Positions 10,831-23,236 of a DNA stretch of 64,000 bases are shown here, one piece after another. A program made the position numbers and the translations under genes. The notes below the pieces were generated by a model that searched no databases, was not told the DNA's origin, and saw nothing but the letters and a program-made list of their open reading frames with translations. Source of the stretch: Ceratotherium simum simum. Lineage: Eukaryota; Chordata; Mammalia; Perissodactyla; Rhinocerotidae. The stretch covers positions 22,243,444 through 22,307,443 of the forward strand of contig NW_004454178.1 in assembly GCF_000283155.1 (NCBI RefSeq), in the 5' to 3' direction. The first letter of the stretch is position 1, and each line of letters starts with the position of its first letter.

Positions 10831-13753
10831 CATCCTTCCATACCAATATTTTCATGTGTGAGTTACACGTCTTTTATTAAACTCCTCTTTATTATGGAAG
10901 CAGCCCAGAGACCACAGACCTTGAGTCAGGCCCAATTTCCCAGCTGTCGCCCTCACAAGTCTCTCCCAGGAGTGAACGGGCCTGGCTGGGGAAACCAGTG
11001 GTGCGTCATCCTGTAGGAAACCATCTACTCTTGATGTCTGTGTTCCCCAAGAGCTTAGGGAACCCCACCTCTGCCTGTGGCTATTCTGGTCCCCTGCCAT
11101 CTGGCATTCCTGGGGGGAGGTTTGGTTCTGCTTCCTCTCACCTCTCCCTGCCTCGTGCCTCCTCCCTGTGGATCTGCTCCTCCCCCAACACAACTGTGTG
11201 GTGGCAAACTTTGCAAATAAATGCACTTTCTAGACACTGAGCATCCCAATCTCTGAGCTCCAGCAGCTCCAGGAGAGACAGGCACAGAAGCAACAAGCTG
11301 TAACTTGCTGTGATGGACGTGGTGGTTAGTGGAATGAGACAGGGCCAAGTGCACACAGGAACTATTGGTGCTGTTGGGAAGGGCAGGGATTGGGAAGACA
11401 CAGGGATCAGATGTTGGAGCTCTTTGGGGGACATAGTCGCTGATGCCCTTCCGTGATTCTGAACTTCTCCTGAGTACAAAGAAATGGAGTAAGTGCCTAC
11501 TCTTTACCAAGCTATGAGATAGGTGTGGAGGAATCAAAGACAAAAGAGTCTCTGTCCGTGAGGGGCCACGAGCTAGAGGGGGAGAGAGACACAGACAGAG
11601 AGAATCTCCATGACATGTGGTCAGGGCCCTGTTGGGGGCCTGAACAGGGCTCTGAGCCCCCCAGGGTTTTTCCTGGCTCCTCCCCTAAGAAGGTGTTCCT
11701 TCAAGAAAGAATACTGGTCACCCATCATCCTGGCTTCCCTGAGCACTGGAGCTGATTCCTGTGCCCAAGGTAGATGTTGGAGGAATTTGTATTAAATGTG
11801 GCGCTTACCTGAGACAGTGAAAAATGAACAATTGGGAGAGAATATATATCTTTTAATGTGCATTTTTGATTCCTAGAATCTAAGTATCTTCAGACTTATT
11901 GGAACATAGATTCTGCAAGCTGTGCTCAAAGCAAGTTGGCTTTAGAGTTAAGCCATCGATGGTTGGCTGTAATAAAGTAATGATCGAGAATAGTTAAAAC
12001 AGGTTTGTCAGGTCATAAATATCTCACTTGCTAGGCTCAGCAAGCTGCGGGTAGACACTTGCCCGAATAAGCGAGTATTGATTACATTCTAGTCTGGAGT
12101 CAGGACACATAATTGATGGTTTAAAGACTGAGGAATTCTGTATTACACATGAAGGCAGAAATTACTCGGGTAACAACGTGAGAGGGTACACTCATTTTAT
12201 TTTAAAACTCCAGGGTAAGCAGAGTTGCCATATAAGTCAGAATCAAGGGTTGTGTGTTGACCAATATGCCACAAGTTGGAGAGTCTGACATAATGGGTCT
12301 CCGTGACCGCACAGAAGGATAGAATTTTAGATTTGGAAGGTTCTATGGGCTAATCCAGTCTGGTTTCATCCTAAAACTTGCATCATTCTCTAGTACCCAA
12401 CTTATGATCATCCATCTGTGAACACCTCCACTCTTCGGACCAGCGGGACAACAGAAGGCACAGTCTGAACATGTACATATCAAGATTAGACCTTCCAGCC
12501 TAGGGCCCTTGCTCATCTCCCTCTCCCCACCTCATAAAGAAAGTCATTGCTGTGGGCACCATAGTGACCCAGCCGGGGAAAATCGTTTCATTAAATCCAG
12601 AGGACTTCATGACTAACACAGTTAAGTCATGGGTCTAGAGGAAAATACTCTGTCTGCTAGCTCACCATTTTTGGTTTGGATTTCACAAGAATACAGTTTT
12701 GTGGAGGAAACCTTGTATAGAGTCTACACAGACTCTGAGCTTCACCAAGCTGCCAGACTCATGGGTTAGGAAGAATGTCTCTCAGCATAGGTGCCTTGAC
12801 ACTCATAGGGAATTAGATGGACGAAACGAGATTGCCCTACTTTTGGCCAGGTGCGACCTCCCTGTGGCCACCTAGGTAATCTGGGGCCTGGGGCTTCTCT
12901 GAAGAACAATGCAGCTTCACCTCAGTGACCACGGTGACCCAGATGGGGAGAGGTAGAGATGTTGATTTTATAGTAGCAGAGGCCACTGATTATAGCAACT
13001 TCCTGGACATAACTCAGGAAAAGCCACCATATTCAGGAGCCAAATTCAAATGAACAGGAGATTAGTCATTTCGAAAACTGGCTCTCTTACAGAGACTTTT
13101 CTAGTGATCTCACTCACAGAAAGAAAATGAATCATATGCACCTTTTAAGTAAAAATAACAAAAAAATAAACACCGTAAGAAAACGCTCCTTGGGCTTCTT
13201 AGAAGGAACAACGTGTACTCATGAGACCCTGGATAACTCAACACACAGCAACGGGCAGGGGTGTCTCTGGCTTCTCCAGGTCTGGGCACTGGGTCTGGAG
13301 TGTAGGGCAGAAAGAGAGGCCACTTTCCCAGGATGATCTGTGCCCACATTCCGATGGTTGAACCATCGGAAACCAGGAGGGCCTCGGTCTCCTCCAGATG
13401 ACTCTGGGCACATACTCAGGTTGCTTTGAGGAATAAAAAAACATATTCTTCTCTGGATGGGCCTAAGTCCCACTTGGAAGAATGCAAAGGGGCTTCAGGT
13501 CAGCCGTTCTAGGGCAGGTTATTTTAGGGCCCTCCACTGTTGTCTAGAGAGCCATTTCACTGCTACCAAGAAATACTGATGAGCAGGTTTAGGGGGCAGA
13601 GATAATGTTATTACTTCCTGTGGAAACCTAAGCCCAGGGCCAGCTACATAACTTGCAAGACCCAGAGCAAAGTAACAACACGAGGCCCTTGTTCAGAAGT
13701 ATTAAGAATTTTGAGACAGTGACCAGGCAGAACGTTAAACCAAGTGTGGGGCC
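10831..13753. other. No gene; unassigned, with a probable L2 remnant
   Basis: 11485-11640 ('ggggccacgagctagagggggagagagacacagacagag') looks like L2. The stretch 12310-12440 may be an old MIR-like remnant. Overlapping minus-strand frames near 11055-11543 are low-complexity and unsupported. Confidence 0.45.
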
Positions 13754-14232
13754 TGTATTAGTTTCCTAAGGCTGTTGTAACAGATCACCACAAACAACAT
13801 GGCTTAAAACAACAGAAATTTATTCTCTTACAGTTTGGAGGCCAGAAGTCTGAAATCAAGGTGTCAGCAAGATTGGTTCCTTCTGGGGGGTCTGAGGGAG
13901 AATCTCTTCCATGCATCTCGCCTGGCTTCTGGTGGCTGCTGCTACCCCTTGGCGTTCCTTGGCTTGTGGCTGCAAGACTCCAATCTCTGCCTTCACCTTC
14001 ACATCGCCTTTCTTTCTGCGTGTCTCTGCATCTCAAATTCCCCTCTCCTGCATCTTATAAGGACATCAGTCATTGGATTTAGTGGCCACCCTAAATCAAT
14101 GCTGATCTCATCTTGAGATCTTCAACTTAATTACCCCTGCCAAAACCATATTTCCAGATAAGTTCACATTTGCAGGTTCTGGAGGTTAGGATATGAATAC
14201 ATCTTTTGGGGGGACACTATTCAATCCATTCT
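13754..14232 (-). mobile_element. Solitary MLT1-type LTR
   Basis: Plus orientation begins TGTATTAGTTTCCTAAGGC, has 'ggcttaaaacaacagaaatttattctc' and ends 'tcttttggggggacactattcaatccattcta'. This is the complement of a complete MLT1 LTR including its TTTATT (AATAAA) signal. Confidence 0.9.
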
Positions 14233-15204
14233 AGGGCCCTTCTGAGAAAGAGGCCTGTGTGACTGCACAGGTTGCCTGCCCATGAAGCAGGCCCCGCCTG
14301 AGTCCCTAGAAATCTGAGAGCAATGAGGAGGATTAGTTCAGAGGTTTCCAGCCCAGGGCCTTCAGTTGAGTCCATTTCTTCCCCACAGTCCCAGCCCTGG
14401 GCCTTTCCTGGCAGCTCCGGTCCCGCTCCCTGGGGGAAGGTGTGTGGTTCCCTGGATCCCGGTGGGTCTGACAAACCAGGCTGATGGAGGCGCACAGGCC
14501 ATCACAGGGGGAGCCCATCTCTCTCTTTTGGAGGCTCCTCTTCTTATAGGACAGAGAGATCACTGGCTGGTTTCTTTGTTTTTCACACGTGGGCCCTTCT
14601 GTTGACTAAGTAACGAAGCTGCCCTGGCCCAGGGAGCTCCTTTCTTGAAATGATCCCAAGTTTCTGGAGAGTGGATCTCTCTGGGGCAGCCCCTCTCCCA
14701 CCCAGAGCCCCTTTGCTCTCGGTTCCCTCTGCCTCCCCTGGCCAGATCTGGCACCTGGACCTAACCTGAAGCCATGACTCACCTTGCCAAATGTCCGAAC
14801 CCCCAAGCTCTGGGGTACGCCTGGCTCACTCTACCTGGTCCCAGGTGAAGCCATGCAAAGCTTCCCAGACTCAGCAGCACGCTTCTTCCCGCAGACTCTG
14901 GTGCTCCCCCCGTGGCACCCCAGCTGCTTGCTGCTGCACTCCACAGACACCCCTCAGTTGCATGTCACTCAGGCTGACCCTCAGCTGGGGCTCAGCAGTT
15001 CCACAATGTCACCTGTTACTGTTGAAATATTTCTATGTCAGTTGGCCGATAGTCACTGCCTGAAGCTCCCTATTTCCTCTGCCTGGACCGCCTGCCCAGG
15101 TCCCCCCACGATCTTGCAACTATCTCTGTAACACCTGACACAGCAGAGGCTGTAAGACCCTGTCCCAGCGGCACAGACGACCTCTGCTCTGATCGGTCAA
15201 TGCC
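14233..15204. other. No gene seen
   Basis: Fairly GC-rich non-repetitive DNA. Several short overlapping frames on both strands reflect base composition rather than coding. Confidence 0.5.
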
Positions 15205-15586
15205 TGTGGTGGGCAGAATAATGGCACCCAAAGATGTCCATGTCCTAATTCCCAGAATCTGTGAATATGTTATCTTACATGGCAACATATTATCCTGGAG
15301 ATGATTCTGGACTTTCCAGGTGGGGTCAATTTAGTCACAAAGGTCCTTATAAAAGGCAGGCAGGAGGATCAGAGTCAGAGAAGGGGATGTGCCAAGGAAA
15401 GCAAACTCCTCTAGAAATCGGAAAGGGCACAGAGTGGATTCTCCCCTGGAGCCTCCAGAAGGAACTCAGCCCTGTCGACACCTTGATATTAGTCCAGTTG
15501 GACTGGTTTTGGGATGCTTGACCTCCAGACACCTTAGCTAATAAGTTTGTGGTGATATGTTACAGCAGCACTGAGAAATTGATGCA
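15205..15586 (+). mobile_element. Solitary MLT1-type LTR, 3' region decayed
   Basis: TGTGGTGGGCAGAATAATGGC start, 'ctgtgaatatgttatcttacatggc', 'ctcccctggagcctccagaaggaactcagccctg' and end 'gttacagcagcactgagaaattgatgca'. Poly(A) hexamer lost. Confidence 0.85.
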
Positions 15587-15744
15587 ATGCTCATCGCACA
15601 CCAGTTGTTAAATGTTTTGAATATCGTACCTGTTCTCATCCATTCTTTCCCAAACAGGCCCTCCCATGGGCATGTTGAGCCTGCACCTGGGAATCTATGG
15701 CTGGCATCGGGCAAGGCAGCACCACGGTGGGGTTAAGAGCCAAG

Positions 15745-16406
15745 ATGTAGGGCCAAATACACTTGGATTCAACTCCCTGGCAAGCCACATGACCTCTCCA
15801 AGCCTCATTGCCTCATCCATCCAAGGGGAGAGTAATACCTACTTATACTTTGGTTTTTCCAGAACCTCCCCTCCCTTCTTGCACGAATGGGTCCAACTTT
15901 CATTGTGTGGGCACATGTCCTAGATGGGCCACACCTCTGGCCACAGGAATAGGTCCAGGACTGGGCCCCAGATGCAAGCAGGGCAGAAATTCTCCAGAAT
16001 TTTTTCTAGATGGACAATTGGAGAAACTTCATGATGGAAGCCAAAGTTGCTTGTTTTTTTGTTGTATGAGGACCTGTCCACTGTAAAAGAGAAAAAAGGC
16101 AACAAATAGAGGGAGCAGAGATGGGATGTGTGCTGATGGTGACCCACTCTTGTTTTCTGGTCCCCAGGCCCCTGGGGATGCCCTGGTTTCTGTGGCTCTT
16201 CCTTCACTTCTTTGAGCAACCCCAACATACGTCCAATCATCTGCATTTTGAACTTGACCTAGTCTGGTTCTTGTAACTGAGAGAGCCCTGACAAATATAT
16301 TACCTCCCAAGGCTGCTGTGAAGGTTAAAATAAATAAAACTATAAGATGTTTAGCAAGTTACTGAACATAGAGGCCCCAGTAAATGGTGGCTGTTGTTAT
16401 TATTAC
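15745..16406 (+). mobile_element. MIR SINE split by a roughly 450-bp insertion
   Basis: The first half (15745-15845) reads through 'cttggattcaactccctggc', 'catgacctctccaagcctcattgcctcatcc' and 'gagagtaatacct'. The second half resumes at about 16299 with 'ttacctcccaaggctgctgtgaaggttaaaataaa' and ends in a GTTGTTATTATTA tail. The join words AATACCT and ATTACCT may be the target duplication. The insert ends 'cttgtaactgagagagccctgac', like an LTR terminus, but I cannot assign its family. Confidence 0.65.
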
Positions 16407-17620
16407 ATCAGACTTCCCCACGCCCTTGAGCCCAAGGGAGGTCTGAAATCAGCAGATTTCAAAAGTCCCTTAGTGTTGATTCCTTCTCTTTGCCCCCATC
16501 AGGCCAGGCTTTGGAGCTTGGTGGCATCGGTGCTGCCTCTGTGGCCCAATCCCTACAGCGAACCTCAAGCCATCCCAGAACCTTCCCGCCCACACTATCA
16601 TTCTCCTTGCTCCCACCAGCTTCCGTCTTCACGTGAGTTACACCCTCTCGCTGATCAAAGACAAGTGGCCACCAGGATGGCTCCAGCCTGCCTGCTGAGT
16701 TAGCAATAGGTGCTTCCATGACCAACCAATAAAGGTGCCCTCAGTAACACCCAGCAGCTCCTCTGTGAGCGAAACGCACCATTTATAGGACTGAATGAGA
16801 GAAATCATTATCAACATTCTACTAGGGTCGGGCATCCAGGTTCTCCTAATGGAGGCTTATATGGCCAGAGACCCACAGCTGCATGGGACACAGATATTTA
16901 CTGATTAGGAGGGTGAACTGAGAGGGCCCACGTTCGACATTCAGATATGGGAAGAGAATCAAATTCAGTCAAGAGCATCGGGCATCCTTCTTCACACACG
17001 TGTTCCTTTGTCAGCAATTTTTCATAATGCTTTGGTGCCATAATGTAACCTAAGTGGAATTCCACTTGAAAAAGTCACAATGATATAATAAGTCCATTCA
17101 TTCTAATTTCAATGAGTAACTGAGGGGGTCTGGAGCCAGCATCCCAAGGCATGGAGTGTGTGGGCCCCACGCGTCTCCTGCACCTGGGGGCTTAGCTACT
17201 TTGGGAAAAAAGTTTCTTGACGAGTGTCTCAGATGGGCACGTGTTTGATCCCCCGAGGATGAGGGTAGCCTGCCTTGCTTCTCTCCACTTGGGAAGTAAG
17301 TTCCCTGCCTTTTCTTCAAATGTTGTGGCTCCATGTTGGGTTCCTGTAAACCCAAACAAACACACAGGCTACCAAAAACTGAAAGAAAGTCTTCTGTCTC
17401 AGCAGTGTACTGTCCCATTGGCAGAGCACACATCAAGACGGGTGGTGCCCTGCCAGTGACTCACAGATGGGTGCCTGTATTGGCCAAACTGTGGTGTCAT
17501 TTAGAATGGGAGATACATAGAATGGGCACCAGACATGCAAGTCCCTCCAGCTCACGGAGCTCTGAAGTCTGTCAGTACTTCAACAATTCCTTCGGGAATA
17601 TGCTTCCTCTCACTGCCGCA
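16407..17620. other. No gene seen
   Basis: Unassigned DNA. Frames at 16347-16703 and 17098-17436 have no family likeness. Confidence 0.5.
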
Positions 17621-18078
17621 CGTAGTGGATCGAATGGTGGCCCACTAAAAATATGCCCACGGGAACCTGTGAATGTGACCTTATTGGGAAAAAGGGTCTT
17701 TGCTGATGTAATTAAGTTAAGCATCTTGAGATGAGATCATCCTGATTAGGGTGGGCTCTAAATGCAATGACAAGTTTCCTTATAAGAGAAGAGAAGGGGA
17801 GAAGACACACAGAGGAGAAAGCCAGGTGAACACAGAGGCAGAGATTGGCATGATGCATCTACAAGCCCAGGAACGCCAAGGGTTGCTTGCTGGCAGCCAC
17901 CAGAAGCTAAAAGAGAGGCGTGGAACAGATTCTCCCTTTGAGCCTCCAGAAAGAATCAACCTGACAACACCTTGATTTCAGACTTTCGGCCTCCAGAACT
18001 GTGGGAGATTAAATTCCTGTTGTTTCAAGCCATCCAGTTTGTGGTAATTTGTTACAACAGCCGCAGGAAGCTAATCCA
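17621..18078 (+). mobile_element. Solitary MLT1-type LTR
   Basis: 'gtagtggatcgaatggtggccc' start, 'cctgtgaatgtgaccttattgg', 'gatgtaattaagttaag', 'gaacgccaagggttgc' and 3' end 'gttgtttcaagccatccagtttgtggtaatttgttac'. The poly(A) hexamer is changed to ATTAAA. Confidence 0.9.
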
Positions 18079-18480
18079 CCCCCAAGACAGGTCACTGCCC
18101 ACTAGCGTCCAGCACGCCCTTTAATCTTAGTTTCGTTTTGGAGTTGAGGTATAATTATACACACCTGCCAGAGAAACTTATTAAATAAACTTGAGGTTCA
18201 CTTGATGCTGACCTTTGAGAGGCGTTGCCCTTGATGCCAAAAGATTAGGATTACCTGGAAGCAGCTGGGAGCGCCAATGGGCAGACGCACTCTGTTATGA
18301 GGAGTGAGAAGTAGAAGGGGATTGAACAAGACCCCTGAGAACAAACTCCTGAAAACTGGAGGGAATTTTGCCTGTGCAGGCTCATTGTCACCAGCTTTCC
18401 TGATAACAAGCTGCTTGTCCTGTGTTGTAGGTTCTTGCGGTGGTAGGGTTGTAAATGGGAGTAATAATGCCCAGCTTTGC
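18079..18480. other. No gene seen
   Basis: Nothing assignable beyond short AT-rich stretches. Confidence 0.5.
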
Positions 18481-18930
18481 TATGTCATCAAATAAACTCT
18501 GAAATCTTAGTGGTGTAACACCATGGAGGTTTCTGTCTGGCTCATGTCACAGTTGGTGACAGTTGAGTCGCATGACTCTCCTGGAAGAGGTGACTCAGCT
18601 TTCCAGGCGGTTCCCGTCTTGCACCTCAGTTATCTTGGAATCATTGCTTTCAGTCCCACAGAGGGGAGCGAGAGCGTGGAGAAGGGACAGCCTCTCAGAA
18701 CTGCCCTATCTTCACTCAAGTTACATGAGGGAGCATCAGTTGCATGGCCCCATCTCAATCCGTGGGGGCTGGAGAAGGGAGAGAAGCACATGAGCACGCA
18801 CAGAGACTCTGCCTCAGTGGGACCAGAAGGAACCAAGAGGGGGTATGCAGTAAGGAGTAAGCACAAGCTGTCAGCCGCTCTTGAGATGTTGCATTGCCAG
18901 CTGCCATGCAGCCAGCAGCTATCCTAAGAC
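18481..18930 (-). repeat. Probable interspersed repeat of unknown class
   Basis: The text 'tagtggtgtaacaccatggaggtttctgtctggctcatgtcac' with later 'agttgcatggccccatctca' recalls a common dispersed element I cannot name. Orientation is a guess. Confidence 0.3.
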
Positions 18931-19302
18931 CAGTCAAATATCTTAAGGTTCTGTAAATTATACAGCTCTTCTTGGGCCCCAGGAAGGTCATGGCTACTGA
19001 GGTATGCTCTGGAATTGTTACAGATTGAGCTTCAGGCTACACATTATGTCTCATGAATATCTGGGGCCACACTGGCAACCAGTTGGTATCTCTGTGCCCC
19101 TCCTGACACTATGTGCTGGCAGAGACCATGGGAATATTCACTTCATGTGAATAATGCAGACCTGAGCATTTTCCAGACCTGGCACAAGCATGCACTCCAT
19201 CTGTATTGGATCCAGCAGGGGATGGATCCACTAAGTGCATGAGCAGCATCTCATGCATTACATTCTATCTCCTACGATGTGGAAACCATGACTTGGTACC
19301 TT
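18931..19302. other. No gene seen
   Basis: Unassigned. Confidence 0.5.
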
Positions 19303-19462
19303 GCTGCTCAAAGTGAGGTCCACAGGCCAGCAGCTTCACCATCACCAGGTAGGCTGTTGAAATGCAGAAGTTTGGGCCCCACCTGCACCTAATAAGGGAG
19401 ATTTTGCATTTGGGCAAGTCCCCAGGTGAGTTCTATGCACATTGCAGTTTGAGAAGCGGTCA
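19303..19462 (+). mobile_element. MER5A (hAT-Charlie MITE)
   Basis: Near full-length: 'ctgctcaaagtgaggtccacaggccagcagc', 'ttgaaatgcagaag', 'ggccccacc', then 'cccaggtgagttctatgcacattgcagtttgagaagc'. Both ends keep parts of the terminal inverted repeat. Confidence 0.8.
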
Positions 19463-20282
19463 TCTATAGAATTTGTTAATTTCAGAGCAAACTGACAAGA
19501 ACAGTAGATGAATGTCTAACTTGAATGGGGTTGATCATAATCTTAAAGGGGTACCAAACTGATGAGCGTTAACAGGACCTTAAGGAGATCGAGATACAAA
19601 GATCTATGTGCACAGAGAGGAAAAACAACTTGGGAACTCCAGGGTCAGAATCTTTTTACAGCCTACTGAGTCATTGACTCAATTATAATTGTAATGTGAG
19701 TCCCTTATAGGAGGATGAGGGTGTAAAATGCATATACATGTGTGGACACTCAGACACTTTTATTGGAACAAGAGCCTGAAATTAGGACAAAGGCCCTGAG
19801 TTTACTGTAAGGCTGGTTGCAAGGTAATAAATAGCAACACTGAAATGCTTTTCTGGAATCAATACATATCCTGGGAGTGTAAAAACCTACGATCTGAGAA
19901 ATGAAAGAAGGAATATTAGAAATCATGGTCAACAGCATCAGGCTGGTTCTTTTCTCCTAGACCTGTTCAACCTTTGAGTTTTACCAAAGGAAACCTCAAA
20001 TGTGATTTAATACCCGAGAGCCCAGCGGTGGCAATTAAAGCTGATAACAGAAGATCAAACATAGCCCTCATTAATAACTTGATTAAATATGCTTCGGATG
20101 TCATTTTCCTGGACTGTTCACATTTCTTGGTATAAGAATAGCACTCTCTGCTGGGTACAAAAACGCAAACAGATACAATTTATCATTTTGTTAAGCTGAA
20201 TAGAGGTAAAGGTGTTAATAAGGGTCCTGGAGGATGATTCCAACTACCTATTAGAGAAGCTGTTACGTTTGGGCTTTTCTTT
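19463..20282. other. Non-repetitive DNA with a candidate conserved element near 20020-20115
   Basis: No gene. The core at 20030-20100 holds GATAAC (20043), AGATCAAA (20052-20059, TCF/LEF-like) and several ATTAA sites in a compact AT-rich block without repeat features. Confidence 0.3.
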
Positions 20283-21175
20283 GCAATTTTAAAAATTGAA
20301 ATATAAGTCATATAAAATTCAGGGTTTTAAAGTGGACAATTCAGTGGTTTTTAGTATATTCACAATGTTGTGTAACCATTACCGCCGTCTAATTCCAGAA
20401 CATTTCCATCACCCAAAAAAGAAACCGTCATTGGCAGTCTCTCCCCATGCTCCACCCCCTGCCAACCACTAATCTACTTTCTGTCTTTACGGATTTGCTT
20501 ATTCTGGACATTTCATATGAATAGAATCATACAGTATGTGGTCTTTTGTGTCTGGCTTCTTTCACTCAGCATAATGTTTTCAAGGTTCATCTATATTGTA
20601 GCATGAATCAGTACTTCATTCTTTTTCATTGTCAAATAATATTCCGCTGTATGGATATATCACATTTTGTTTATTCATTCATTAGTTGATGGATATTTAG
20701 GTTGTTTCCACTTTTTGGTTATTATGAAGAATGCTGCTATGAACATTTGTGTACAAGCTTTTGTGCTAATGTTTTCAAATCTCTTGGGTATACACCTAGG
20801 AGTGGAATTTCTGGGTCATACAGTAATTCTATGTTTAACTTTTCAAGGAACTGCCAAATTCTTCCTACAGAGGCTGCACCATTTTACATTCCCACCAGCA
20901 ATGTATGAAGGTTCCGATTTCTCCACACCCTCACCAACACTTGTTATTTTCCACCTAAAAAAAATTATTATTGTGGCCATCTGAGGGGATATGACGTGGT
21001 ATCTCATTGTGGTTTCATTTACAATTCAATAATGACTAATGACATTGAACATCTCACCATGTGTTTATTGGCCATTTGTGTATTTTCTTTGAAGAAATGT
21101 CCATTCAAATTCTTTGCCCATTTTTTCAACTGGGTTGTCTTTTTGTTGTTGAAGGGTTTTATTTATTTATTTATT
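20283..21175 (-). mobile_element. L1 (L1MA/L1MB-type) 3' UTR fragment, about 0.9 kb
   Basis: Read on the minus strand it ends with the L1 3' terminus. On the plus strand the hallmark run is 'agtggacaattcagtggtttttagtatattcacaatgttgtg', then 'ccagaacatttccatcaccc', 'ggatttgcttattctggacatttcat' and 'gcaccattttacattcccaccagcaatg'. No ORF2 remains. Confidence 0.9.
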
Positions 21176-21719
21176 TTGAAAAGGTGTCATAATTGGTAAA
21201 GTCAGCTAAAGGTAAATGACTTTTATCTCACCGCCTTTAGTATTTTCACCTGGCAAAGTAGGTAAGATATATATACAATAATCATGTTATATATAATACG
21301 ATATATAATATAATGATATTATATAATAATGACTGTTTGACACACTGGTTGTCTATAGCCACATCTATAAACAATTCTCTTGAGACCATCAATATCTTAT
21401 TGAGGTGAACAGGGAGAAATTCATAATGAGGATTAATTTGATTTGCTCTGGAAACCAGAGCATCGGTGAACACTGCTAACGGAGAAGCATCTCTGTGTCT
21501 TAGCTTTGGAATATGCAGTAGGGAGTAGTAAAGGGCTGTTTGCACACATTTTTTGAGCAGTTTCCATTGGCAGACCTTCCACAGTGGTTGAAGAATAAAC
21601 CAAGGTTTTGGGGGCTGTCACCTGAGTCACATTCCAGCTCCTGTAGGGGGGTCTGTGCCATCTGATAGATGATTCTTAGTCCTCGCAGCCCTGGGAGGCA
21701 GCTCCTCTGCACCCTTCAA
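21176..21719. other. No gene; AT-rich microsatellite at 21262-21332
   Basis: An imperfect (AT)n/(ATA)n tract lies at 21262-21332. The rest is unassigned. Confidence 0.6.
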
Positions 21720-21960
21720 ACACAGGGAGACAGGCTGAGAGAGTGTAAGGTAGCTTGCCTGAGGTCACAGAGCTAATAAGTGACTGAAATGGGTGACATG
21801 TGCTCATTTATTGAGCATCTCCTATGGATGTAGCCTCAGAGAAGTTATGAAACTTACTCCGGGTCACACAGCAATTATGTGCCTGAGCTACAATTTGAAT
21901 CTACACATGGTTAATTCCAAAACTGTCACCTGTTCTGAAGTTACACCAGGCTGTCTCTCC
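21720..21960 (-). mobile_element. Two adjacent MIR fragments
   Basis: Two successive antisense MIR cores: 'gcttgcctgaggtcacagagctaataagtgac' near 21752, then 'tttattgagcatctcctatgg' and 'cttactccgggtcacacagcaattatg' from 21805. Confidence 0.65.
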
Positions 21961-22394
21961 CGGCATTTATATTAACTCACACAGTATTTCTCATTTTAAG
22001 GGAAAAGTGATCTAAGAATGGTGGCAGGTAGATCTCCCATTTTTTCTTAGTCATGAGATTTGACGTCACTCCCAGGACAACAGGCTTCTTTTTCTGCATC
22101 CAAACACATATATTAATACGTTGTCGATCAGGACAGCATTTCAGCACTGATTTCTACCTTGAAACTCAGCTGTAAAACATTATATAATATGGACAAGACG
22201 GAAGTTCCCTGTGACTGCAGAAGGCTGGATGGAATGTGAGCGTGAGGCTAGTTAGAAAATGTGATGAACAAGCAGCTGCCACCAAGGCTACCGTTTCCAG
22301 GTGGATTTCCCGTAGTTCATGGTTTCCTCTGTGTCTCAAAGCTGATTACATTCAGAGATTCAGACTCATGTTACCTCAGTTCACAGAAACCAGC
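21961..22394. other. No gene seen
   Basis: Unassigned. Confidence 0.5.
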
Positions 22395-22806
22395 TGTTAT
22401 GTGTTGAATTGGCCCCCCTGTGAATGTGACCTTATTTGGAACAAGGTCTTTGCAGATGATCGAGTTAAGATGAGGTTATACTGGAGCAGAGTGGGCTTTG
22501 GTCCAATATGACTATGTCCTTACAGAAAGAGGAAATTTGGACTCAGAGAGACACACTCACGGGGGGAATGCCATGTGAAGCCTGGAGTAAGGCAGCCACA
22601 AACAGAAGGACACTAAAGATTGTCGCAAACCGCCAGAAGCTGGAGAGAGGCTGGAACAGATTCTCCTTCACAGCCTCAGAAGGAACCAACCCTGCCGACA
22701 CCTTGATCTCCAACTTCTGGCCTCCAGATTGTGAGACAATAAATTTCTATTGTTTAGGCCACTGCTTGTGGTACTTTTTGCTACAGCAGCCTCGGGAAAC
22801 TAACAC
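22395..22806 (+). mobile_element. Solitary MLT1-type LTR with internal 5' deletion
   Basis: 'tgttatgtgttgaattggccccc' passes directly to 'ctgtgaatgtgaccttatttgg', so about 35 bases usual here are missing. The rest follows the consensus to 'caataaatttctattgtttaggccactg' and 'gggaaactaacaca'. AATAAA kept. Confidence 0.9.
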
Positions 22807-23236
22807 ATCAACATACAAGCCAAAATGGCAATGGATTTATTTGCAATTACAGATAGATCTGCCAAAGGGACGTTTATTTGTGTCTTCTGTCCACGACGGT
22901 CATCGGGAGCCGCACCGCCTATGGAAAGTGCCAGGAACGTGCAGCCAGCACCTTCCCGGGGGACTCCTATTTGCACCCTTTCCTGGCTGACCTGGGCCCT
23001 TCAGGTGGACACCAGCCTTCTTCAGATTCCTGGATTGCTTTGCCCAGATCTGACTCTGGCCTGGACACTGTTCAGTCTCCTTAACTTCAATTTTCCTATC
23101 CTGATTTCCACCCACACTAAATTGACTTGACGATTTGACTCTTACAAGTGAAACTTTCTCCCTTGATTTCCATTTTTTATAGGGGCGTGTCTTCTGTGGC
23201 TTCCAGCTTTCTTATTATTTCCTCTGAAAACCAAGA
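22807..23236. other. No gene seen
   Basis: Unassigned; short frames only. Confidence 0.5.

Noticed and set aside
20667..20984. 105-codon plus frame resembling a membrane protein
   Set aside because: It lies in the antisense of an L1 3' UTR; the hydrophobic look comes from T-rich repeat sequence.
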